Shown here: positions 57,633 through 64,000 of the stretch, piece after piece
How the letters are laid out: every line of letters starts with the position of its first letter
Position numbering within the stretch: position 1 is the stretch's first letter
DNA from: Actinoallomurus liliacearum
GTDB taxonomy: Bacteria > Actinomycetota > Actinomycetes > Streptosporangiales > Streptosporangiaceae
Length of the DNA: 64,000 nucleotides
Direction of reading: 5' to 3'
Assembly: GCF_039542035.1 (NCBI RefSeq)
Contig: NZ_BAABHJ010000040.1
Location: forward strand, 620,001 to 684,000
Notes under the pieces: generated by a model
The model's input: only the letters and a program-made list of their open reading frames with translations
Told to the model about the DNA's origin: nothing
Databases searched by the model: none
Translations under genes and position numbers: made by a program

Positions 57633-59039
57633 ATGTCCTCGCCACTCCGGCCGAGACTCGCGGCCGTCCTGGCGCTGGCACTCGGCGTGCTCCTGGCGCT
57701 CACCGCCATGGTGATGCGCCCCGCGTCCGCCGCGTCAACGCTCGACCAGCTCGCCAAGGCCAAGGGCAAGTACTTCGGTTCGGCGACCGACAACCCCGAG
57801 CTGTCCAACAGCGCCTACACGGCGATCCTGGGCGGCGGCGAATTCGGGGCGACGACCCCGGGCAACTCGATGAAGTGGGACACCACCGAGCCTTCGAGGG
57901 GATCGTTCAACTTCAGCGGAGGCGACACGATCGTCTCCTTCGCCAAGAGCCACAACGTGATCGTCCGCGGTCACAACCTGGTCTGGCACAGCCAGTTGCC
58001 GAGCTGGGTGTCGAGTCTGCCGAGCACCCAGGTGCAGGCCGCCATGGAGAACCACATCACCACCGAGGTGACCCACTACAAGGGCCAGCTTTACGCCTGG
58101 GACGTGGTCAACGAGCCGTTCAACGAGGACGGCACTCTCCGCACCGACGCGTTCTACAACGCGATGGGCAGCGGCTACATCGCCGACGCGCTCCGCACGG
58201 CGCACGCCGCCGACCCGAACGCCAAGCTCTACCTGAACGACTACAACATCGAGGGCACCGGCGCGAAGAGCGACGGCATGTACAACCTCGTCAAGTCGCT
58301 CAAGCAGCAGGGCGTGCCGATCGACGGCGTCGGCTTCGAGAGCCACCTGGCGATCCAGTACGGCTTCCCCACGAACATGCAGCAGAACCTGCAGCGCTTC
58401 GCCGATCTCGGCGTCGACGTCGCCGTCACCGAGCTCGACGTGCGGATGCAGCTGCCCGCGGACACCACCAAGGTCAACACCCAGGCGCAGTACTACACGA
58501 ACGTCGTCAACGCGTGCCTCGCCGTGACCCGCTGCGTCGGCATCACGATCTGGGACTACACCGACAAGTACTCCTGGATCCCCGGCACCTTCAGCGGTGA
58601 GGGTTCGGCCCTGCCCTGGGACGAGAACCTCAACAAGAAGCCGCAGATCTACGGCGCGATCAGCACCGCGCTCGGCGGCACGGGCGACGGCGGCACCCCG
58701 ACGCCGACTCCGACCCCCACACCGACGCCCGGCAGCTGCAAGGTCGCCTACTCGGCCAACGACTGGGGGACCGGCTTCACCGCGAACATCACGATCACCA
58801 ACGGCAGCTCGGCGATCAACGGCTGGACGCTGAAGTTCTCCTACGCCGGCAACCAGCAGCTCTCCCAGGGCTGGAGCGGCACCTGGTCGCAGTCGGGCAG
58901 CACCGTCACCGTCACCAACGCGAGCTGGAACGGCGGCCTCGCCGCAGGCGCGTCCACCTCGGTCGGCGCCAACTTCACCTACAGCGGCTCCAACACGGCG
59001 CCCGGCTCGTTCACCCTGAACGGCACGGCCTGTAGCTGA
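57633..59039 (+). CDS. Secreted GH10 endo-1,4-beta-xylanase with CBM2
   Basis: The 468-residue protein has a signal peptide (about 1-34, ending RPASAAS) and a GH10 barrel with acid/base Glu161 in AWDVVNEPF and nucleophile Glu267 in VAVTELDVRMQ. A PTPTPTPTPTP linker leads to a C-terminal CBM2 (CKVAYSANDWGTGFTANITI). It would cleave xylan outside the cell and bind cellulose. Its neighbour is the CBM2-bearing LPMO; both probably act together on plant cell walls. Confidence 0.95.
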   Translation: MSSPLRPRLAAVLALALGVLLALTAMVMRPASAASTLDQLAKAKGKYFGSATDNPELSNSAYTAILGGGEFGATTPGNSMKWDTTEPSRGSFNFSGGDTIVSFAKSHNVIVRGHNLVWHSQLPSWVSSLPSTQVQAAMENHITTEVTHYKGQLYAWDVVNEPFNEDGTLRTDAFYNAMGSGYIADALRTAHAADPNAKLYLNDYNIEGTGAKSDGMYNLVKSLKQQGVPIDGVGFESHLAIQYGFPTNMQQNLQRFADLGVDVAVTELDVRMQLPADTTKVNTQAQYYTNVVNACLAVTRCVGITIWDYTDKYSWIPGTFSGEGSALPWDENLNKKPQIYGAISTALGGTGDGGTPTPTPTPTPTPGSCKVAYSANDWGTGFTANITITNGSSAINGWTLKFSYAGNQQLSQGWSGTWSQSGSTVTVTNASWNGGLAAGASTSVGANFTYSGSNTAPGSFTLNGTACS

Positions 59040-59056
59040 GGGCCGGCCCACCGCCA

Positions 59057-59094
59057 CCCGGGGGCCTCGCGTGCGGAGGACCGAGGCCCCCGGG
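59057..59094 (+). terminator. Stem-loop after the xylanase gene
   Basis: CCCGGGGGCCTCG and CGAGGCCCCCGGG are exact inverted copies around a 12-base loop, starting 18 bp after the stop codon. Confidence 0.82.
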
Positions 59095-59370
59095 CACCAC
59101 CCTTCTCGCCGACCGCTTAATGAGTGATTTGTCCTCTTTTGTCGCCTTTTGGTCGGGCATCCACCGAGCTTTTCGCGCGCGGGTGTCAGCGGAGGATCGG
59201 CACCGTCTCGCCGGTCGTCCGAGATGCCCCCTTTTGTTGCTGATCCGTTATGTCTATATCTGGCTCGTCCGATATGTGAAGCTGCGATCATGATCGCGCC
59301 GTCCCGGATTCACAGGGGCGTGCCTGGGCGTTCCCCGCCCATGCGTGCAGAAGGCCTCAAGGAGGCAAGC

Positions 59371-59835
59371 ATGAGAACGGCGCTACGCCGTACCGCGCTG
59401 TCGCTTTCAGCGCTCACTCTCACCACCGCCGGAACCCTGTCCATCGTGAGTCCGGCCCACGCCGCCGCGAACTTCACGATCCCCGGCGTCTGCGGCAGCA
59501 GTTACTACGAGGTGCACAGCGAGACGAGGAGCGGCTACAACAAGACCTCGGACGGCTGGGGCACCGTCATCTACATCAAGTTCGGCTACAGCCCCAGCAC
59601 CGGCAAGAACTGCGCCTTCGTCCAGAAGTCAACGACGAACTACTCCTACGGCGAGGCGTCGGGTCTCTCCATCGCCTTGCGGAGGAAGAGTGACAGCGCG
59701 TACGCATACAACGGCGGCAGCTTCAAGTACTACGCCGGACCGGTCTACCTGTCGGCCCCGCACACCTGCATCAGCGCCGACGGCTGGGACGACTGGGCGG
59801 GCTCCTGGTCGACCGGCTGGTACGCCTGCGGCTGA
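59371..59835 (+). CDS. Small secreted protein
   Basis: The 154-residue product follows AAGGAGGC and has a signal peptide ending PAHAAA. The mature 120 residues are rich in Tyr, Ser, Trp and Gly with three Cys (GVCGSSYYEVHS, HTCISADGWDDWAGS, WYACG), typical of a small disulfide-bonded beta protein. No catalytic motif is recognised. It lies after the LPMO and xylanase genes but under its own promoter; a carbohydrate-binding role is possible but not shown. Confidence 0.78.
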   Translation: MRTALRRTALSLSALTLTTAGTLSIVSPAHAAANFTIPGVCGSSYYEVHSETRSGYNKTSDGWGTVIYIKFGYSPSTGKNCAFVQKSTTNYSYGEASGLSIALRRKSDSAYAYNGGSFKYYAGPVYLSAPHTCISADGWDDWAGSWSTGWYACG

Positions 59836-59847
59836 GCACGTATAGGA

Positions 59848-59893
59848 CGTGGCGTGCGGTCGATTCGTGCGACGGAAAGTACCGCACGCCACG
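59848..59893 (+). terminator. Stem-loop after the small secreted protein
   Basis: CGTGGCGTGCGGT and ACCGCACGCCACG are exact inverted copies around a 20-base loop, 12 bp past the stop codon. Confidence 0.72.
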
Positions 59894-60041
59894 GTCAAGC
59901 AGAGAACGTCGAACACGTACGTCCCGCGTCGCCTCGACCTCATCGGCCGCGACGCGCTCGTCACCACCAACATGGCATGACACCCCGTCGTTGAATCGTC
60001 GGCGGAGGTGCCGCGCGTCAGCGGTGGTGCGGTAGGGCGGC

Positions 60042-60729
60042 GATGCCGTCGAGCAGGCGCTCGTCGATCTCACGGCCGGCGCCGGAGGGGAGCCCGAGCA
60101 GCCCGTCCCGGTACGGGCCCAGGAGGGCGACATCGCCCGCATCCTGTACGACCCCTCATGGCTGTACCGCCTGCTCGACCACGCCGAGGCGACCGGCACC
60201 GACCTGACCCCCCTGAAGTTCGTCATGTACGGCAGCTCCCCCGCAGCCCCCGCCCGGCTGCGCCAGGCGCTGGAACGGCTCGGCCCCGGACTCATGCAGA
60301 CGTACGCGACCACCGAGGCGCCGGCCATCGCGACGCTGCAACCGGCCTACCACGCCGCCGCCCTCGCCGGCCGTCCCGAAGTCCTCGCCTCGGTCGGCCG
60401 CCCGATGCCGGGCGTCACCGTCACGCTGCGGCGCACCGACGGCACGACCGCGCCACCCGGTGAGATCGGGGAGGTCTGCGTCCAGGGGCCGGGCGTGCTG
60501 ACCGAGTACTGGAACCGCCCGGACGACGCGGGCCGGACCGTACTGCCGGATGGCCGGCTGCGCACCGGCGACCTCGGCCGATTCGATCCACCTGACCGCC
60601 GACGCCGTACCGGCCACGATCACCGTTCTCGACGAGCTACCGCTCACCCCACTCGGCAAGCCCGACAAGCGGACCCTCCGCACCCGGGCCACCTCGACGC
60701 CCCAACCGTCGATGACCGACCCGAGCTGA
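60042..60729 (+). pseudogene. AMP-binding ligase (acyl-CoA synthetase-like) with internal deletions
   Basis: Blocks of an ANL-family ligase occur in order but with gaps. EGDIARILY (start of the P-loop motif) is joined directly to PSWLYRLLDHAEATGTDL. Then come KFVMYGSSPAAP, LMQTYATTEAP, VCVQGPGVLTEYWNRPDDAG and RLRTGDLGRF. Past a frameshift, HLTADAVPATITVLDELPLT and PLGKPDKRTLR form the usual C-terminal end. The TSGTTG loop and central domain are deleted, so no active ligase is expected. Confidence 0.78.
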
Positions 60730-60927
60730 CGGCCGCCGACGGACCGAGAAACGGGCTTAGTTCCGGCGCGGCAGGTGCGGACATCTGCGGATCGGTGTGT
60801 TCGGTGTGCTTCCGGTTCTCGCCTAACGTCGTGGTTAGAATTGTCACTGAAACATCCCCTGATGGCACTCTCCCCTAGGTGTACCTTTATAACGGCCATC
60901 GCCAACGAGAGCAGCGGCAGATTCGGC

Positions 60928-62340
60928 GTGCCGAATGAAAAGCTGAAGGACCTGCTCGAAGAAGCCGGATGGCGTCCGGAAAGCCTTGCACGCCGCGTCA
61001 ACGCGGCCATTTTCGCAATTCGCCGGGAAAATCGCCAGATCCACCTAAAGACCCCCTATCGCTGGCTGAACCGCGGCGAGGTCCCTCATGCGCCGGTGCC
61101 CGAGGTCGTTGTGCGGCTTCTCGCCGAAGCCACTGGACGTGACCTGACGTTCGACCAGGTATGGCCTCGCGGAGCATCGCGCTCTTCGCTGCTCTTGCCC
61201 GCCGACCACGGCCTCGATCTGCCCTGGGACGCGAGCGGATTGCTGCGTCTCCTGGAGGAGTGGTCGCATCCGATGCTGACCCGGCGGACGTTCATGGTGG
61301 TCTCCGGTACGACGCTGACACGCCATGCGTGGCAGTGGTCTCAAGCACCGGTCCCGGCCCTCGCCTCGGCCGCGCGGGAGGCGGATCGCGTCACCGCGCC
61401 GATGCTCGAACTCGTCGAGGACATCGCCTCGCGATGCCGTCGACTGGACGAGCGGCACGGCGCCGCGGGTGCCGCCTTCGTCGCCGACCAGTTCGCCTGC
61501 GTGTCGCGGTTACTACGGCGGTCCCGATACGACGCGCGAACGGGTCGGCGTCTTACCTCGGCCCTTGCCCAACTTGCCCAGACCTCCGGTTTCATGGCGT
61601 TCGACTCCGCCCGGGACGGCGAGGCACAGCGCTGGTACCTGACCGGTCTTCGCGCGGCGCACGCCGCCGGTGACCGCGCGCTGGCCGCGAGCATCCTGGG
61701 CCTGATGAGCAATCAGGCGACGGAGATCGGCGAAACGGCGGACGCGCTACAACTCGCCACGGCCGCGTAGGAGGCGGCCTCGCAGGGGCCGTCGACGGTG
61801 CGGGCGCTCATCGCCGCGCGCAGCGGTCTCGCCAGTGCGGCGGCCGGGGATCTGGCGACCTTCCAACGATTGCGGGAGCAGACACTGGGCCTGCTCGAAG
61901 GCGCGGAATACCGTGGAGAGGCCGCTCCGGACTGGGCCAGTTATGTCACCCGGACCGAACTCGATGCCATCGCCGGGCGAGGCATGGTGGTCCTGGCTCG
62001 GCGGATGCCCACGCATCGGGGCCGTCTGCTGGCGGAGGCCGAAGATCTGCTGCGCGACCGGGCGCGGACCGATCCAACCGGCGAGCCGCAGCGTTCGGCG
62101 TTCCGGCACGGCGCATGGCTCGGGCTGGCTCATGCCCAAGCCGGCGACCTGGACCAGGCCCTGGCGGCGGCACATCGATCCATGAACCGACTGCCCGGCG
62201 TCACCTCGGCGCGTAGCGTCGGTCTCCTCCAGCGGCTCGGCCGTGAACTGGCCCCGCACGCACGCCGATCTCCTGAGGTGAAGGGCCTCCTCCGCGACCT
62301 CGAACGAAGGCCGCCACACGCGGAACCGCCGGGCGGGTGA
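60928..62340 (+). pseudogene. Actinobacterial transcriptional regulator split by an in-frame TAG
   Basis: One reading frame of about 470 codons is interrupted only by a TAG at 61768-61770. The first part has NEKLKDLLEEAGWRPESLAR and the KTPYRWLNRGEVP motif of XRE/Tat-type Streptomyces regulators; the second part continues as helical repeats (RALIAARSGLASAAAGDLAT, LGLAHAQAGDLDQALAAAHR). The two halves are normally one protein. The sequence around the stop suggests a CAG (Gln) codon changed to TAG. The start is uncertain; GTG at 60928 (VPNEKL) fits the family. Confidence 0.72.
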
Positions 62341-62343
62341 GAA

Positions 62344-62382
62344 CGCGCCTTCTTCCGCCCTCGACGGGCGGAAGAAGGCGCG
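62344..62382. terminator. Perfect 17-bp stem-loop between convergent genes
   Basis: CGCGCCTTCTTCCGCCC and its exact inverted copy flank TCGAC. It separates the regulator remnant from the end of the convergent phospholipase-D-like gene and can terminate both strands. Confidence 0.85.
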
Positions 62383-62405
62383 TGGCCGCCGTTGCGGGGG
62401 CGGGT

Positions 62406-64000
62406 TTACCAGTGCGGGACCTCCTTCTGGGTCCAGCGCAGGGTCTTCCTGTCGACGATGTCGATCTTCTTGCCGACGATCGACGGGGCTTCGTCGAAGG
62501 AGCATCGGCCGCCCGACGGCGTGTCCTTGCACTCCACCTTGTTGCCGTAGGCGACCAGGAAGGAGTCACCGGAGTGGGTGACGGCCTTCACGGTCACCTT
62601 CACCTTCGACGCGCCCTTGGCCCGGTCGGTGTCGATCGAGACGACGGTGGGAGGCAGGAACCGCTCCCAGTCGAAGGTCGCGTCGGCCTTCGAGTACTTC
62701 CACTGCGGGTCCAGGAACTCCTTCTTCAGGTGCGCGACCGCCGCCGGGTCCTCGATGAAGTAGCCGTCGTCCTGCAGGAAGGCCGGGTAGGCGTTCTTGG
62801 AGCCCAGGTAGAAGACGCGGTCGTCGACCACGATCAGCTTGGTGTGCTGGGCGTAGGTGCAGGCCTCCTTCGGGTCGTCGCAGTTGATGACCTTGCCCTC
62901 GTCGTTCTTCTCCTTGCCCTCCCAGCGGGGCTTGTCGCTGCTGCGCAGCGAGGCGTACTGGAGGGTGTCCTGCATGACCTGATCGGCTTTCCTGTCACCG
63001 CCCGCCTGCAGCGCGATCCGCTTGCGCAGCAGGTCCGAGAGCTGCGCCATGTTCTTCATGGTGGAGTAGGCGTCCTCGTTGCCGGGCGTGGAGATGACGA
63101 TGCGGACCTTGACCCCGTGGATCATCTTGGCGGCGACGTTGTCGAGCAGCCGCAGGTCGGCCAGCGGCTGGACGGCCTTGATGGGGCCGCCGATGCTCGC
63201 GCACCAGCCGTACAGGTCCTGCTGGGAGAACACGATCGACTTGGTGGCGGTGGCCACCATCTCGCGTAGCGCGGTCTCCTCCGGGTTGACGGTCTGGTAG
63301 TCCCGGTCGAGGTTGACCACGTCCTTGTCGGCGAAGCTCAGCTTGCACTTGGCGTCGTCGGGCTGCTTGAGGTCGGGCAGCTTGTAGGTGGAGGAGCCGT
63401 CCTTGTGCTGGATGCCGACGCCGAGCCCGCCGACCTCCAGCATGTCGAGGTCGCCGGCCCTGGCCGCGGCGGGCGGGTGCAGGGTGGAGATGCAGCCCCC
63501 GCCCGACGGGTACACCCACGATCCCGTGGTGGCCGCCCAGTTCCACTTGTTGCGGTTGGCGCAGGTCCAGTCCCAGAGCCGGTTGACGTAGCCGGTCGCC
63601 GACGCGGCCGCGGGGCCTCGGATGGCCATCATCATGTCGGTGACGGGCTTCGGGGTCTGGACGTAGTTGTTGGTGTAGGTGTTGACGCCGCCGGTGATGA
63701 CGGTCCTCCCGTCGACCACGAACAGCTTGGAATGGTTCCAGGAGGGCGTGTAGCCGCCGATCGGGACGCCCGGCGTTCCCGAATAGGAGGTCGTCATCGT
63801 CGCCACGTTGAAGGTGATGTTGCGGGCCGCGGCGCCGATGGTCTTCTTCGCGGCGTCGATCCAGTCGTCGCCGTTCACCGTGGCGGGCAGCACCGGCGCG
63901 CCCAGCAGCATCCTGAAGGTGATCTTGTGCTCCTCGGCCGCCTTCTTCAGCCCGGCGACGATGGCGTCGCGGAAGTAGCCGTCCGGGAAGGTACGGCACG
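62406..64000 (-). CDS. Phospholipase D-like protein, 5' end beyond window
   Basis: At least 530 residues are visible; the frame stays open past the right edge, so the start is missing. Two HKD motifs are present: HSKLFVVDGRTVITGG and QHTKLIVVDDRVFYLGSKNA. Between them is VNLDRDYQTVNPEETALREM. PLD-superfamily enzymes use both HKD motifs to form a phosphohistidine intermediate on phosphodiesters. Cellular location and substrate depend on the missing N-terminus; many actinobacterial relatives are secreted. A terminator hairpin lies 24 bp past the stop. Confidence 0.88.
   Translation of the reverse strand, partial: CRTFPDGYFRDAIVAGLKKAAEEHKITFRMLLGAPVLPATVNGDDWIDAAKKTIGAAARNITFNVATMTTSYSGTPGVPIGGYTPSWNHSKLFVVDGRTVITGGVNTYTNNYVQTPKPVTDMMMAIRGPAAASATGYVNRLWDWTCANRNKWNWAATTGSWVYPSGGGCISTLHPPAAARAGDLDMLEVGGLGVGIQHKDGSSTYKLPDLKQPDDAKCKLSFADKDVVNLDRDYQTVNPEETALREMVATATKSIVFSQQDLYGWCASIGGPIKAVQPLADLRLLDNVAAKMIHGVKVRIVISTPGNEDAYSTMKNMAQLSDLLRKRIALQAGGDRKADQVMQDTLQYASLRSSDKPRWEGKEKNDEGKVINCDDPKEACTYAQHTKLIVVDDRVFYLGSKNAYPAFLQDDGYFIEDPAAVAHLKKEFLDPQWKYSKADATFDWERFLPPTVVSIDTDRAKGASKVKVTVKAVTHSGDSFLVAYGNKVECKDTPSGGRCSFDEAPSIVGKKIDIVDRKTLRWTQKEVPHW

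Overview
The window is high-GC DNA (roughly 70% by eye) with GTG and TTG starts, many four-base ATGA/GTGA start-stop overlaps, and actinobacterial families throughout: XRE-DUF5753/DUF397, DUF5999, DUF4913, DUF6529, SigE-type ECF factors and CBM2-tailed cellulases. It looks like a soil actinomycete (Streptosporangiales or Streptomycetales type). No species can be assigned from sequence alone.

Layout. 1-3369: an osmolyte ABC importer (permease/binding-protein fusion plus ProV-type ATPase) and dCTP deaminase. 3527-8112: a tRNA-Gly gene whose 3' 43 bp recur exactly at 6077-6119. Between the copies lie a secreted DUF3494 (ice-binding-like) gene and repeat-rich, lower-GC debris; to the right are DUF4913 and other element-type genes. 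This reads as the remains of one or two integrated elements. 8223-18778: a mixed accessory stretch with several decayed genes (haloperoxidase, SRPBCC and MFS remnants) among DUF6529, DUF5999, barstar, GrpB, a P-loop protein, a methyltransferase-receiver fusion, an SDR, a GNAT and a VOC protein. 18893-22587: an FBP-domain gene, then a secreted PAF-acetylhydrolase-like gene boxed by perfect IS630-type terminal repeats, then a secreted protein ending in LPVTG. 22652-28568: a chaperone region holding a large TPR protein and an HSP90-family ATPase in one operon, then hsp20 with a MerR/HspR-like regulator. 28910-30736: an HATPase / XRE-DUF5753 / DUF397 regulatory locus whose DUF397 gene is broken.

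30895-40855 is mostly housekeeping or transport: DUF2795, AtuA-like and YoaK-like genes, a two-gene metal-permease-like operon (His-rich subunit plus CysGluCys permease), a secreted 5'-nucleotidase, Ohr, and an ECF sigma factor with a membrane partner. 40905-50988 is a carbohydrate-uptake locus: a GH3 glycosidase divergent from a seven-gene operon (lipoprotein binding protein, two permeases, secreted GH30, Gfo/Idh/MocA oxidoreductase, DUF6807, cupin) with a readable promoter. 51078-56249 is an ABC exporter (two permeases and an ATPase) facing a two-component system across a long inverted repeat. 56470-59835 encodes secreted biomass-degrading proteins: an AA10 LPMO with CBM2, a GH10 xylanase with CBM2, and a small secreted protein. 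60042-64000 holds an AMP-ligase pseudogene, a regulator split by a single in-frame TAG, and a partial phospholipase-D-like protein.

Functionally the window combines stress handling (osmolyte import, HSP90/Hsp20, Ohr), plant-polymer degradation, and mobile DNA in several stages of decay. The least explained parts are the HSP90-TPR operon, the tRNA-Gly att array, the methyltransferase-receiver fusion and the IS630-boxed hydrolase.
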